The notes under the pieces were generated by a model. It saw nothing but the letters and a program-made list of their open reading frames with translations. It made no database searches and was not told the origin of the DNA. DNA of 64,000 nucleotides from Chromatiaceae bacterium (lineage in GTDB: Bacteria > Pseudomonadota > Gammaproteobacteria > Chromatiales > Chromatiaceae), in the NCBI GenBank assembly GCA_027078745.1, contig JALWWO010000002.1, positions 62,001 through 126,000 on the forward strand, written 5' to 3'. The stretch's first letter is position 1, and each line of letters begins with the position of its first letter. The position numbers and the translations under genes were made by a program. Positions 10,116 to 19,327 of this stretch are shown piece by piece.

Positions 10116-10661
10116 ATGGAAGGCTTACATGGCACCACAATCTTATCCGTTCGGCGAGGTCCTTGCGTCGTGATCGGCGGCGATGGGCAGGTATCCTTGG
10201 GCCAAACGGTGATGAAGGCGAATGCCCGCAAGGTGCGGCGGCTTTATCGGGAGCAGGTGTTAGCAGGTTTTGCGGGCGCTACCGCCGATGCATTCACCTT
10301 GTTCGAGCGATTTGAAGCTAAGCTAGAAAAGCATCAGGGGCATTTGTTGCGCGCCGCCGTGGAGTTAGCGAAAGACTGGCGCACCGACCGCCTGTTGCGC
10401 AGATTGGAGGCTATGCTCTGCGTTGCCGATCGGAAGCATTCCCTGATCCTCTCGGGCACCGGCGACGTGTTGGAACCGGAAGCGGGCGTCATGGCCATCG
10501 GTTCCGGCGGTGCCTTCGCACTTTCCGCCGCTCGGGCGCTCCTGGACAATACGGATCTGTCTGCTCGTGAGATCGTGGAGCGGTCGCTTCAGATCGCGGC
10601 GGATATCTGCATTTATACCAATCATGCCCTCGTGCTGGAAGAATTGGCGAACGATTCCTAA
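10116..10661 (+). CDS. hslV: HslV protease subunit
   Basis: 181 residues. ATG 10116 was chosen for its AAGGAG site; the first six residues (MEGLHG) form a propeptide that is removed to expose the catalytic Thr of TTILSVRRG. This propeptide is longer than the single Met in E. coli. The body carries the family segments [32 protein letters not shown] and AIGSGG. HslV forms the dodecameric peptidase of the HslUV complex in the cytoplasm. It is followed 26 bases later by hslU. Confidence 0.97.
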   Translation: MEGLHGTTILSVRRGPCVVIGGDGQVSLGQTVMKANARKVRRLYREQVLAGFAGATADAFTLFERFEAKLEKHQGHLLRAAVELAKDWRTDRLLRRLEAMLCVADRKHSLILSGTGDVLEPEAGVMAIGSGGAFALSAARALLDNTDLSAREIVERSLQIAADICIYTNHALVLEELANDS

Positions 10662-10687
10662 TCTTCACTGCTGTTCGTAGGCCCCCT

Positions 10688-12019
10688 ATGTCAGATATTA
10701 CGCCCCAACGTATCGTTGCTGAGCTCAACAAGTATATCGTCGGTCAGGAAGAGGCGAAGCGCGCGGTGGCCGTCGCCCTGCGCAACCGCTGGCGGCGCGC
10801 TCAGGTGCCTGAACCCCTGCGCTCGGAGATCACACCGAAAAACATTCTCATGATCGGCCCCACCGGTGTGGGCAAGACGGAGATCGCCCGCCGCCTGGCC
10901 CGGTTGGCAAATGCCCCCTTCATCAAGGTGGAGGCCACCAAGTTCACGGAAGTGGGCTATGTGGGGCGGGACGTGGAATCCATCATCCGAGATCTTATGG
11001 ATATCGCCGTGAAGATGGCCCGAGAGCGGGCGATGGCGCAGGTTTCCGAAAAGGCAAAGGCTGCTGCAGAAGCTCGGGTACTGGATGCCTTGCTCCCGGA
11101 ACCGACGAGCTTCGCAGAGGAAAGTCAGTCGAGCATTTCCGCATCCACCCGCATTCGTTTTTTAGAAAAACTGCGTCGGGGTGAGCTTGATGAACGGGAG
11201 ATCGAAATACGGGTAGGTACCACGTCCATCGGTGTGGAAATCATGGGGCCGCCTGGCATGGAGGAGATGGCCAGTCAGCTGCAGGGGCTCTTTCGGAACC
11301 TGAGTCAGGGGCACACGAAGAAGCGCAAGCTGCGAGTGCGGGATGCCCTCAAGCTGCTTCAGGAGGAGGAAGCGGCCAAACGCATCAATGAAGAAGAACT
11401 GAGGCTCCGTGCGGTGGAACAAGTAGAGCAGCATGGCATCGTCTTCTTGGACGAATTGGACAAAGTAGCTCGCCGCGCAGATCGGGGCGCAGGGGCGGAT
11501 GTTTCTCGGGAGGGCGTGCAGCGGGATCTGCTGCCCCTGGTGGAGGGCTGCACAGTTTCCACCAAGTATGGCATGGTGCGCACGGATCACATTCTTTTCA
11601 TCGCTTCCGGCGCCTTCCACTTGGCGAAGCCTTCGGACCTGATCCCAGAATTGCAGGGACGCCTGCCCATTCGGGTAGAGCTGCAAGCCTTGAGTACGGA
11701 AGACTTTGTCCGCATTTTGACGGAGCCAGACAATTCCCTCACCGAACAGTACCGAGCCTTGCTGGCCACCGAGGGGGTGTCTCTGGAATTTACCCCAGAG
11801 GGTATCCGCCGGTTAGCAGAGGTCGCCTGGCAAGTGAACGAGCGCACGGAAAACATCGGCGCACGTCGATTACATACCGTGCTGGAACGCCTGTTAGAAG
11901 AGATTTCCTATCATGCTTCTGAGTACCGCTCAACCCAAGTCGTGATAGATGCGGATTATGTAGATCGGCATCTCGCGGAACTGGCAGCAGATGAGGATCT
12001 TTCCCGTTACATCCTTTGA
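10688..12019 (+). CDS. hslU: HslU ATPase subunit
   Basis: 443 residues. AAA+ unfoldase partner of HslV: Walker A GPTGVGKT near residue 59, GYVGRDVES pore loop, an inserted I domain (about residues 110-240), Walker [10 protein letters not shown] and a C-terminal tail LSRYIL that inserts between HslV subunits. It unfolds substrates for degradation. Its stop overlaps a TTG codon that could start the next gene. Confidence 0.98.
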   Translation: MSDITPQRIVAELNKYIVGQEEAKRAVAVALRNRWRRAQVPEPLRSEITPKNILMIGPTGVGKTEIARRLARLANAPFIKVEATKFTEVGYVGRDVESIIRDLMDIAVKMARERAMAQVSEKAKAAAEARVLDALLPEPTSFAEESQSSISASTRIRFLEKLRRGELDEREIEIRVGTTSIGVEIMGPPGMEEMASQLQGLFRNLSQGHTKKRKLRVRDALKLLQEEEAAKRINEEELRLRAVEQVEQHGIVFLDELDKVARRADRGAGADVSREGVQRDLLPLVEGCTVSTKYGMVRTDHILFIASGAFHLAKPSDLIPELQGRLPIRVELQALSTEDFVRILTEPDNSLTEQYRALLATEGVSLEFTPEGIRRLAEVAWQVNERTENIGARRLHTVLERLLEEISYHASEYRSTQVVIDADYVDRHLAELAADEDLSRYIL

Positions 12020-12033
12020 ATCAGCAGTTGAAA

Positions 12034-12393
12034 ATGCCCACGCCTACTGAGTTCCACTTTCATCGCCAATCCCGTGTCCTAGAGATCGCCTTCGACGATG
12101 GCGCCCGCTTCCGTCTGCCCTGCGAATACCTACGGGTTTATTCGCCTTCGGCAGAAGTGCAAGGCCATGGACCAGGCCAGCGGGTGCTGCAGGTAGGCAA
12201 GGAATCCGTCAATATCGAGCGCATCGAACCCGTAGGCAACTATGCGGTCTGCCTGCACTTCGATGATGAGCACAACACGGGTATCTATTCCTGGGAATAT
12301 CTGTACAACCTGGGCAAGCATCAGGAAACCCTCTGGCAGGAATATCTGCAGGAACTGGAAAAAGCGGGTTATCGCCGGCGCAAACCCAATTAG
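12034..12393 (+). CDS. DUF971 family protein
   Basis: 119 residues from ATG 12034, which matches where homologues begin (MPTPTEFHFHRQSR). A TTG at 12016 overlapping the hslU stop would add six residues; neither start has a good ribosome-binding site. The sequence LEIAFDDG-RLPCEYLRVYSPSAEV and GNYAVCLHFDD-HNTGIYSWEYL is diagnostic of DUF971, a small domain also seen at the N terminus of gamma-butyrobetaine hydroxylase. It commonly follows hslVU in proteobacteria. The role is unknown. Confidence 0.88.
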   Translation: MPTPTEFHFHRQSRVLEIAFDDGARFRLPCEYLRVYSPSAEVQGHGPGQRVLQVGKESVNIERIEPVGNYAVCLHFDDEHNTGIYSWEYLYNLGKHQETLWQEYLQELEKAGYRRRKPN

Positions 12394-13448
12394 ACGGACC
12401 AATCGCAGTCTTGGATCAGAGCTTGTAGCTGGGGCGCTTTGGCTTCGATGTCTGCACTGAGAGCGAATTGCACCCGGGCCTTGTCCAGGTTTTCACCGGA
12501 ATAGCGGATGCGAAACCAGCGGTTCCCCTCCAGATGATCCGTGAGAAAGCGGATGCCGAGCTCCAGGGGGATCAGAGACAAGGCATCGAAGAGCCGCTGA
12601 ATTTCCCCTCGGGTCAGCAGACCTCGGGTTTCCCGCGCATAGGCCCTGAGCAGGGCCTGGGCAATCCCGAGATCGAACTGTGGGCCCGATGGCCGCCGCG
12701 CACAGGAGCGCAGACAATCCCCCAGATCGTAGAGCACGGAACCGGGCTGCACCGTATCCAGATCGATGAGGGCTAAAGCTCGCTCTCCCCGGGCATCGAA
12801 CAGGATATTGTCCAGCTTGGGATCGCCGTGCATGATCCGTTGGGGTAGATCAGCAGCTTCCAACACGGAAATTCTCTCCAAGCGCGCCTGCACGAAGTCC
12901 ATGCAATCCGAAACCGCCGCCCGTTGAGCTTTGGGAATCTCTGCGACTACCTGAAAGAGGCGATCCACATAGCGCGGCGTGCGGTGAAAATCCGGCAGGG
13001 TGATCTGAAGGGTGCTGGGAGGCAGGGTGTTGGCGATGCGATGGAAGGCTCCCAGAAGACGGCCGATCTCCGCCGCTTGGGAAAGCGCTTTGATTTCCTT
13101 TAGACTCTGCCCGGGAATGAAGGCCAAACGCCGCCAATAAGCACCGTCCGGAGCCTGCACCCCCAGATCGCCCGATGGACTGAGAATCAGGGTAGGAAAT
13201 TGGATGCCGGCGGCCTGAAAAGCTTGCCGATAGCGAGAGAGCTGGGCCAAGTTTCGGAGGTTCCGTTCCGGATGGGGAAAGACCTGGGGGTTGATGCGTT
13301 GCAACACCCAGCGCCGCTCTCCCTGGGAGAGGAGAAAAGTACGGTTGATGAGCCCCTGCCCTAAAGGGATGATCTGAACGGCTTCTCGGGCAAGTCCCAG
13401 CGCGCTGAGCACAGCCTGAAGGTCTTGTTCTCCCGAAGTGTGGTTCAT
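12390..13448 (-). CDS. Phosphotransferase, NahK/LnpB-like sugar kinase family
   Basis: 352 residues with the aminoglycoside-phosphotransferase/choline-kinase fold. Visible motifs are LGQGLINRTFLL (nucleotide loop), WVLQRIN with the ATP-binding region, HGDPKLDNIL (catalytic Asp209, Asn214) and IDLDTVQPGS (metal ligand Asp229). These and the C-terminal GIRFLTDHLEGN segment resemble N-acetylhexosamine 1-kinase more than antibiotic kinases. A sugar 1-kinase role feeding cell-wall or exopolysaccharide synthesis is likely, but the substrate cannot be read from sequence. It overlaps the end of the DUF971 gene tail to tail and is divergent from the hydrolase gene at 13489. Confidence 0.8.
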   Translation of the reverse strand: MNHTSGEQDLQAVLSALGLAREAVQIIPLGQGLINRTFLLSQGERRWVLQRINPQVFPHPERNLRNLAQLSRYRQAFQAAGIQFPTLILSPSGDLGVQAPDGAYWRRLAFIPGQSLKEIKALSQAAEIGRLLGAFHRIANTLPPSTLQITLPDFHRTPRYVDRLFQVVAEIPKAQRAAVSDCMDFVQARLERISVLEAADLPQRIMHGDPKLDNILFDARGERALALIDLDTVQPGSVLYDLGDCLRSCARRPSGPQFDLGIAQALLRAYARETRGLLTRGEIQRLFDALSLIPLELGIRFLTDHLEGNRWFRIRYSGENLDKARVQFALSADIEAKAPQLQALIQDCDWSV

Positions 13449-13488
13449 CTCTTAGGGCGGCGTCCTAGATTCTTCAGGAAGATATACA

Positions 13489-14022
13489 GTGTTGGAAAAC
13501 TCTGGGGTTTCTCACATCGTTCAGGCACTCGCCTTCGCTGCAGAAAGGCATCGGGATCAGCGCCGGAAGGATTGTCATGCTTCCCCCTACATTAACCATC
13601 CCATCGCCTTGGCACGGGTGCTCTGCGAACAGGGCATTCAGGATACGGAAATTCTGTGCGCCGCCTTGTTGCACGATGTCTTAGAGGACACGGAAACCCG
13701 TCCGGAAGAGTTGCAGGTTCGGTTTGGTTCCACAATCGCGGCCATCGTACAAGAGGTTAGCGATGATAAACGCTTGCCCAAGGCGGAGCGCAAGCGTTTG
13801 CAAATCCTGCACGCTGGACAGGCCAGCCATCCCGCGCGACTGGTTAAGCTCGCGGATAAGATCTGCAATTTGCACGATCTGATCCACGCGCCGCCGGTGG
13901 ATTGGGACCTGGCGCGACGACGCGCCTATTTCGATTGGGCGAAGGCGGTGGTGGACCAGCTGCGGGGGACCCACGCGGGATTGGAACAGGCCTTCGATAT
14001 CCTGTATGCGCAGCGTCCCTGA
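13489..14022 (+). CDS. MESH1-like HD-domain (p)ppGpp hydrolase
   Basis: 177 residues, only the HD hydrolase domain of the RelA/SpoT family: His37 (YINHP), the His62-Asp63 pair in LLHDVLEDT, and Asp123 in LVKLADK are the expected metal ligands. There is no synthetase, TGS or ACT domain, so it fits the small alarmone hydrolase class that removes the 3'-pyrophosphate of ppGpp or, as in some relatives, acts on NADPH. Start is GTG with AGGAAG eight bases upstream. No synthetase gene is nearby. Confidence 0.85.
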   Translation: MLENSGVSHIVQALAFAAERHRDQRRKDCHASPYINHPIALARVLCEQGIQDTEILCAALLHDVLEDTETRPEELQVRFGSTIAAIVQEVSDDKRLPKAERKRLQILHAGQASHPARLVKLADKICNLHDLIHAPPVDWDLARRRAYFDWAKAVVDQLRGTHAGLEQAFDILYAQRP

Positions 14023-14036
14023 ACCCATTGCGCAGC

Positions 14037-15443
14037 CTACTCTTTTTCCGATGCCTCGGTGGAGGTTCGGAACCAGTTCAGCTTATCCCGCAGCCGGACT
14101 ACTTCGCCCACGATGATGAGACTCGGCGGCTTCGGGGGATCTCGCTGTACGATCTCCAAGATATTGGAAAGGGTACCGGAATAGACCTTTTGTTGAGGGG
14201 TAGTACCCTGTTGCACCAGGGCGATAGGCATTTGGGGGGAAACGCCGTGGCGCATGAGCTGTTTCACGATGATTTCCAGTCCGATCAAGCCCATGTAAAA
14301 GACTACGGTCTGACGGGGTTGAGCTAGCTGCTCCCAGTTGAGATCCATGGAGCCGTCCTTGAGATGGCCGGTTACAAAGGTGACGGACTGGGCATAATCC
14401 CGATGGGTCAAGGGGATGCCCGTATAGGTAGCGCAGCCGGAAGCTGCCGTGATGCCGGGCACCACCTGGAAGGGGATGCCCGCTGCGGCCAAGGTATCGA
14501 TTTCCTCCCCGCCTCGTCCGAAGATGAAGGGATCGCCTCCCTTGAGCCGCAGGACCCGCAGGCCCTGTTGGGCGAGTTCCGTCAGCAAGCGGTTGATCTC
14601 TTCCTGGCGCATCACATGATGATTGCGTTCCTTGCCCGCATAGATGCGTCTGGCATCCCTGCGCACGAGATCCAAGATGGGCTGGGCGACCAAGCGATCA
14701 TAGATCACCACATCCGCTTGTTGCATGAGACGCAGCGCCCGAAAGGTCAAAAGATCGGGATCACCCGGACCGGAACCTACCAGATAGACCTCCCCCATGC
14801 CTCGGCTCTTCTGGGCCAGTGCGAGTTCCCGTTCCATGGCGGCATCTGCTTCTTCCAGATGGCCAGAGAACACGCGCTCCGCGACGCCTCCTTGAAGCAC
14901 CCGATCCCAGAGCCTCCTTCGGGTCTGCACGTCGGGCAACCGCCGCTTCACCACATCCCGATACCGAGCGCAGAAAGCAGCTAAGCGACCGTAGCCCGCA
15001 GGAATCAGAGATTCCAAGCGGATTCGAAGCAAGCGCGCCAGGGCGGGGGAAGTGCGCGTGGTGGAGACGGCCACCACCACCGGATCTCGGTCGATCACTG
15101 AGGGCAGGATGAAGGTACAGTCTTCGGGTCGATCTACCACATTCACGGGAATTTCCCGCGCTTTAGCGAGCTGGGCCACCCGCTGATTGACCTGGGAATC
15201 ATCGGTAGCCGCGATGACTAGCTGCATACCCGCTACATCTTCTTCCGAAAAGGACCGGGCGATCTGTTCTAGCTTTCCCTGATCAGCTAAGACCTGCAGT
15301 TCTCGATGCAACTTGGGCGCAACGACCTGCACCGCCGCTCCGGCGCGCAAGAGGTTCCGAACCTTGCGCAAAGCGGTTTCACCCCCTCCGACCACGAGGC
15401 AAGGACGACGCTTTACATCGAGAAAGACGGGTAGCAGATCCAT
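14037..15443 (-). CDS. cysG: Siroheme synthase CysG (trifunctional)
   Basis: 468 residues. The N-terminal domain binds NAD (VVGGGETALRK near residue 18) and does precursor-2 dehydrogenation and ferrochelation; the C-terminal domain from about residue 215 (VYLVGSGPGDPDLLT, RLKGGDPFIFGRGGEE) is uroporphyrinogen III methyltransferase. Together they convert uroporphyrinogen III to siroheme, for sulfite or nitrite reductases, or feed other modified tetrapyrroles. Uroporphyrinogen III would come from HemC and HemD encoded at 20161-21858. It is divergent from the rhodanese gene. Confidence 0.97.
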   Translation of the reverse strand: MDLLPVFLDVKRRPCLVVGGGETALRKVRNLLRAGAAVQVVAPKLHRELQVLADQGKLEQIARSFSEEDVAGMQLVIAATDDSQVNQRVAQLAKAREIPVNVVDRPEDCTFILPSVIDRDPVVVAVSTTRTSPALARLLRIRLESLIPAGYGRLAAFCARYRDVVKRRLPDVQTRRRLWDRVLQGGVAERVFSGHLEEADAAMERELALAQKSRGMGEVYLVGSGPGDPDLLTFRALRLMQQADVVIYDRLVAQPILDLVRRDARRIYAGKERNHHVMRQEEINRLLTELAQQGLRVLRLKGGDPFIFGRGGEEIDTLAAAGIPFQVVPGITAASGCATYTGIPLTHRDYAQSVTFVTGHLKDGSMDLNWEQLAQPRQTVVFYMGLIGLEIIVKQLMRHGVSPQMPIALVQQGTTPQQKVYSGTLSNILEIVQRDPPKPPSLIIVGEVVRLRDKLNWFRTSTEASEKE

Positions 15444-15492
15444 AGTTCATCCTGGGAGGTTCCCATTGAGTTTTTTCGCACAACCTATTAAT

Positions 15493-15516
15493 ATACTGAA
15501 ATACTAGGATACTAAA
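15493..15516 (+). repeat. Three tandem 8-base ATACT repeats before the rhodanese gene
   Basis: Three direct repeats of the form ATACTNRR follow each other without gaps, ending 12 bases before the rhodanese ATG. The first overlaps a possible -10 (TATACT, 15492-15497). They could be an operator for a regulator of the sulfur-transfer cluster, or simply repeated -10-like sequence. Confidence 0.45.
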
Positions 15517-15528
15517 CAGAGCATCCCT

Positions 15529-15852
15529 ATGGTTAGCGAGATCGATTCCCCCAGCTTATACGAACAATTGCAGAAAAAGGCGCTGTCCCTCATCGATGTC
15601 CGAACGCCGGCGGAAGTGGCCCAAGCGGCGATTCCAGGAGCGATCCATATTCCCATGCACCTCTTGCCCCTTCATGTGGAAGAACTGCCCAAAGACAAGG
15701 AAATCGTGCTCTATTGCCGCAGCGGGGCCCGTTCCTATCATGCCTGTTCCTATCTCATGCAACAGGGTATTCGCAATGTGATGAACCTCCGGGGCGGCAT
15801 CATCTCCTGGGCGCTCCATGGTTTCGAGCTCCAACCCGGCCTGCAATCCTGA
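15529..15852 (+). CDS. Single-domain rhodanese of the rhd-tusA-dsrE2 cluster
   Basis: 107 residues, cytoplasmic. The rhodanese signatures are IDVRTPAEV near residue 22 and the active-site loop CRSGAR with Cys63 carrying the persulfide. It would load sulfane sulfur from a low-molecular-weight carrier and hand it to TusA. The order rhodanese, tusA, dsrE2 is a conserved cluster in sulfur-oxidising bacteria, where it feeds the cytoplasmic Dsr or Hdr-like sulfur oxidation pathways; those pathways are not in this window. Spacing to tusA is 112 bases. Confidence 0.93.
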   Translation: MVSEIDSPSLYEQLQKKALSLIDVRTPAEVAQAAIPGAIHIPMHLLPLHVEELPKDKEIVLYCRSGARSYHACSYLMQQGIRNVMNLRGGIISWALHGFELQPGLQS

Positions 15853-15964
15853 GAAATCCAGCGCCTTTTCTCGATGGTTTCTGTTATCATTCCCATGCAG
15901 CGGTGAAACCGCTTTGTCCTACCTGCCCTGCCAGGCGATTTCCAACAATCGGAGGTTATCCATC

Positions 15965-16195
15965 ATGGCTGATTTTGACCAAGAACTCGATGCGAGCGGT
16001 CTGAACTGCCCTCTGCCCATCCTGCGCGCTAAGAAGACCCTCGCTTCCATGGAGTCCGGTCAGGTGCTGCACATCATCGCCACGGACCCGGGTTCTGTGA
16101 AGGACTTCGACGCCTTTGCCAAGCAGACGGGCAACGAGCTCTTGGAGTCCAGGGAAGAAGGCGGGAAGTTCCACTTCCTCATCAAGAAGGCCTGA
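15965..16195 (+). CDS. tusA: Sulfur carrier protein TusA
   Basis: 76 residues from ATG 15965, which has CGGAGG upstream. The CPxP motif (LNCPLPIL, Cys15) carries the persulfide; the rest (RAKKTLASMESGQVLHIIATDPGS-KDF) is the usual TusA two-layer fold. It relays sulfur between the rhodanese and DsrE2 or downstream oxidising enzymes in the cytoplasm. Situated between those two genes. Confidence 0.96.
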   Translation: MADFDQELDASGLNCPLPILRAKKTLASMESGQVLHIIATDPGSVKDFDAFAKQTGNELLESREEGGKFHFLIKKA

Positions 16196-16318
16196 CCCCT
16201 TGCACAATCGCCCTGCCCAGCCTTGTGAGACCAACGGTGGCGTAGGGCATTTTCTTTCTACTGAGACACGAACAAAGGCCGCGCTTCCCTGCGGGCTACA
16301 GCGCGGGAATAGGGTAAG

Positions 16319-16798
16319 ATGGAAGAGAAAAAGTTGGCTATCATCGCCACCAAGGGTTCCTTGGACTGGGCGTATCCTCCCTTCATCCTGGCCTCCACCG
16401 CGGCGGCCCTGGGCTATAACACCCAGATCTTCTTCACCTTCTATGGATTGCAGCTCTTGAAGAAAAAGCTATCCCTGGAGGTGACGCCTCTAGGCAATCC
16501 GGGGATGCCCATGCCCCTGGGAATGGACAAGTGGTTTCCCGTGCTCGGCATGGCCTTACCTGGGATGCAGCGCATGATGACCGCCATGATGAAGCAGACC
16601 ATGAAGAAAAAGGGGGTCGCCAGCATCGAAGAGTTGCGGGAGCTTTGCATCGAAGCGGATGTGAAGTTGATCGCCTGTCAGATGACGGTGGATCTCTTCG
16701 ATATGGAGGCCAGCGAATTCATCGATGGGGTCGAGTACGCGGGGGCAGCTGCCTTCTTTGAGTTCGCGGGTGAAAGCGATATCTGCCTCTATATCTGA
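16319..16798 (+). CDS. dsrE2: DsrE2-like sulfurtransferase
   Basis: 159 residues of the DsrE/DsrF-like family. The N terminus KKLAIIATKGSLDWAYPPFILASTAAALG is characteristic, and Cys120 in LIACQMTVDLF is the expected persulfide site. Two methionine-rich hydrophobic stretches (about 60-96) suggest membrane association, as proposed for DsrE2. It would exchange sulfane sulfur with TusA. No dsr or shdr genes follow; a terminator ends the cluster. The 123-base gap from tusA has no convincing gene. Confidence 0.92.
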   Translation: MEEKKLAIIATKGSLDWAYPPFILASTAAALGYNTQIFFTFYGLQLLKKKLSLEVTPLGNPGMPMPLGMDKWFPVLGMALPGMQRMMTAMMKQTMKKKGVASIEELRELCIEADVKLIACQMTVDLFDMEASEFIDGVEYAGAAAFFEFAGESDICLYI

Positions 16799-16824
16799 AC
16801 CTTTCCCATCCCCTGTGTAAAGCG

Positions 16825-16851
16825 AACGCCGCCCTCAGGGCGGCGTTTTTT
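16825..16851 (+). terminator. Terminator after dsrE2
   Basis: Ten-base stem AACGCCGCCC / GGGCGGCGTT with a TCA loop, followed by a run of six T residues. Confidence 0.9.
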
Positions 16852-16929
16852 GTTGCTTTCCCCCTTCGCGCGCGCTGAAAACTATGATATAAGGATTTTT
16901 TATTTGCTTATTCGCGTCGGGACGGTGCT

Positions 16930-17832
16930 ATGGCGGATCGCAGACTTCAAGTCTTCCACACGGTTGCGCGACTCCTGAGCTTTACCAAAGCAGCAGAACA
17001 TCTGCACATGACCCAACCCGCCGTGACCTTCCAGATCCGCCAGTTGGAAGAGCATTTCAACACTCGCCTGTTTGATCGTACCCACAATCGCATCAGCCTC
17101 ACCGAAGCAGGCCGAAAGGTTTACGAATATGCGGATCAGATCTTCGTCCTCTATGGGGAAATGGAAGAGGTGATCCGGGAGATGACCGGAGGCATCCGCG
17201 GCGCCCTCACCATCGGTGCGAGCACCACCATCGCCGAATACATGCTGCCCACCCTGCTGGGCGACTTCAAGGAAAAATATCCCGAAGTAACCGTGCATCT
17301 TCGGGTATCTAACAGCGAAGGTATTGTTTCCATGGTGGAGAACAACACCATCGATTTGGGCGTTGTAGAATCCTCTGTGAACAATAAAAATTTGATGGTG
17401 GAGACCTGCAAGCGGGATCATCTCGTGGCCATCGTGCCTCCGGGACATCCGCTGACGAAGAAAAAGCGGGTGCGGTTCTCCCAACTCTCCCAATACCCGT
17501 TTATCTGCCGGGAAGAAGGTTCCGGCACTAGGGAAGTCATCAACAGTTATCTCAAGCAGGTTTCCGATGGCAATACCCAGCTTAACATCACCATGGAGTT
17601 GGGTAGTCCAGAAGCCGTGAAAGGGGCGGTGGAAGCGGGCATGGGCGTATCCATCGTTTCTCGCGCCACCATTCAGAAGGAATTGCAGCTGGGTACTCTG
17701 GCCTATCTCGATCTCGTGCCTCCTCTGGAACGGCCCTTTTCCTTCGTCCATCAAAAGCAGAAATTCCGATTGCGCCTGGTCGAAGAACTGCTGAAGTTTG
17801 CTCGGGCCTATTGCGAAGAACATCCTGGTTGA
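16930..17832 (+). CDS. LysR-family transcriptional regulator (CbbR/CysB-like)
   Basis: 300 residues. N-terminal winged helix-turn-helix (LSFTKAAEHLHMTQPAVTFQIRQ, split here as LSFTKAAEHL and TQPAVTFQIRQLE) followed by a linker helix and a two-lobe effector domain (ALTIGASTTIAEYMLP, EGSGTREVI, GSPEAVKGAVEAGMGVSIVS). Such regulators bind a small metabolite and usually activate a divergent or adjacent operon. The effector is unknown. CbbR-like assignments for carbon fixation are possible, but no cbb genes are in the window. The gene starts 78 bases after the dsrE2 terminator. Confidence 0.9.
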   Translation: MADRRLQVFHTVARLLSFTKAAEHLHMTQPAVTFQIRQLEEHFNTRLFDRTHNRISLTEAGRKVYEYADQIFVLYGEMEEVIREMTGGIRGALTIGASTTIAEYMLPTLLGDFKEKYPEVTVHLRVSNSEGIVSMVENNTIDLGVVESSVNNKNLMVETCKRDHLVAIVPPGHPLTKKKRVRFSQLSQYPFICREEGSGTREVINSYLKQVSDGNTQLNITMELGSPEAVKGAVEAGMGVSIVSRATIQKELQLGTLAYLDLVPPLERPFSFVHQKQKFRLRLVEELLKFARAYCEEHPG

Positions 17833-17833
17833 T

Positions 17834-18211
17834 ATGCGCACAAAGCTAGACCTATCCCAAGGGGAAGAAAGGGAATTGCTGCGCTTGTTCCGAAAGCTCG
17901 GCGCGGAGGAACGCCGGATGCTCCTGCGCTTCGGGGCTTTTCTCGCCACCACAGGGGAGCATAGCCCGGAACCTCTCCGTCCTCAGGAACCCAAACCATT
18001 GCCCCGCCCGGAAAAGGAAACGGTGATCGCTGCCATCAAGCGGCTTTCCCAACAATATGCCATGCTGGATCGGAGCCTCATCCTTCAGGAAACTTCCGGT
18101 CTCATGGCGAGCCATGTATTGCAGGGTCGTCCGGCGGAAACCGTTATCGATGAGCTCGAAGACCTGTTCGCTCGCCACTATGCCCGATATCGGGAACGAT
18201 ATGACAAGTAG
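17834..18211 (+). CDS. Conserved hypothetical protein
   Basis: 125 residues from ATG 17834, one base after the LysR stop, so probably translationally coupled to it. The sequence is charged and helical (SQGEERELLRLFRKLGAEERRMLLRFGAFL) with a proline-rich hinge (RPQEPKPLPRPEKE) and a second helical half. No signal peptide, membrane span or catalytic motif. I do not recognise the family. Its place between a regulator and a transporter gives no clear clue. Confidence 0.7.
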   Translation: MRTKLDLSQGEERELLRLFRKLGAEERRMLLRFGAFLATTGEHSPEPLRPQEPKPLPRPEKETVIAAIKRLSQQYAMLDRSLILQETSGLMASHVLQGRPAETVIDELEDLFARHYARYRERYDK

Positions 18212-18222
18212 GAGTCCCGTTC

Positions 18223-19302
18223 ATGCAGGTGATTGCGAATTGGTTCCGACGCTATTTCTCCGATCCCCAGATCGTCTTCCTCACAGTCATCCTTCTCTTG
18301 GGCTTCGCCGTGGTGCTCACCATGGGGGATATGCTCGCCCCGGTGCTAGCCAGCATTGTCATTGCCTATCTGCTCCAAGGCGTCGTCGCTTTTCTACAGC
18401 GCCATGGCTGGCCGAGACTGGCGGCAGTCTTGCTGGTCTACATTGCCTTCATGCTCTTCGTGGCCCTGATCCTGTTCGGGATCATCCCCATCCTCTCCCG
18501 CCAAGTGACAGATCTGGTGCAGCAACTGCCCAGCATGATTTCTAAGGGTCAAGCCGCACTGATGCAGCTACCGGAGCGCTATCCCGAAGTATTCACCGCA
18601 GAACAGGTACAGGAGATCATCGGCTCCATCCGGTCTGAGATCGCCAATTTTGGCCAACAAGTGCTCTCCTATTCCATGGCCTCTGTCATCGGCATCATCA
18701 CTATTTTGGTCTATATGATCCTGGTGCCCCTGCTGGTGTTCTTCTTCCTCAAGGATCAGGAGTTGATCCTGAATTGGTTCGCCCGTTATCTCCCCCGCCA
18801 CCGGCGCATCGCCAGCAATGTTTGGCGCGATGTAGACCGGCAGATCTCCAATTATGTACGGGGAAAGTTCTGGGAGATCCTGTTGGTCTGGAGTGTGAGC
18901 TATGCAGTCTTTCACTATTTCAACCTAAACTACGCCATGCTACTGGCCTTCCTGGTGGGGCTTTCCGTCATCATCCCCTACATCGGCGCTTCGGTAGTGA
19001 CCATTCCCGTGTTGCTCATCGCCTGGTTTCAATGGGGCTGGAGCAATGAATTCTTTTGGCTTTCCGTCTCCTATTTCATTATCCAAGCCCTGGACGGCAA
19101 TGTTTTAGTACCCCTGCTCTTTTCGGAAGTCGTGGACCTGCATCCAGTGGCCATCATCGTGGCTATCCTGGTGTTCGGCGGGCTCTGGGGATTCTGGGGA
19201 GTGTTCTTCGCCATTCCTTTAGCCACCCTGGTGCAAGCGATCCTCTCCGCTTGGCCCCGAAAGGCTGATCCCGACGACCTGTCCCCCGGCATGCCGAATT
19301 AG
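18223..19302 (+). CDS. AI-2E family transporter (PerM-like)
   Basis: 359 residues with about eight membrane segments arranged as in the AI-2E/PerM family: paired N-terminal helices, a helical extracytoplasmic region (VTDLVQQLPSMISKGQAAL) and a C-terminal bundle with LVGLSVIIPYIGASVVTIPV and GNVLVPLLFSEVVDLHPVAIIVAIL. The family includes autoinducer-2 exporters and Na+/H+ antiporters; the substrate here is unknown. It follows the hypothetical gene by 11 bases and is followed 25 bases later by a protease gene. Confidence 0.9.
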   Translation: MQVIANWFRRYFSDPQIVFLTVILLLGFAVVLTMGDMLAPVLASIVIAYLLQGVVAFLQRHGWPRLAAVLLVYIAFMLFVALILFGIIPILSRQVTDLVQQLPSMISKGQAALMQLPERYPEVFTAEQVQEIIGSIRSEIANFGQQVLSYSMASVIGIITILVYMILVPLLVFFFLKDQELILNWFARYLPRHRRIASNVWRDVDRQISNYVRGKFWEILLVWSVSYAVFHYFNLNYAMLLAFLVGLSVIIPYIGASVVTIPVLLIAWFQWGWSNEFFWLSVSYFIIQALDGNVLVPLLFSEVVDLHPVAIIVAILVFGGLWGFWGVFFAIPLATLVQAILSAWPRKADPDDLSPGMPN

Positions 19303-19327
19303 CGAACGTGCTAAGCGCAAGGACGCG

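Noticed and set aside
12390-13448. Aminoglycoside resistance kinase
   Set aside because: Motifs and flanking segments fit the NahK-like sugar kinase branch better, and there is no resistance context.
16930-17832. Firm CbbR assignment for the LysR regulator
   Set aside because: No carbon-fixation genes are nearby and LysR effector domains cannot be told apart by eye.
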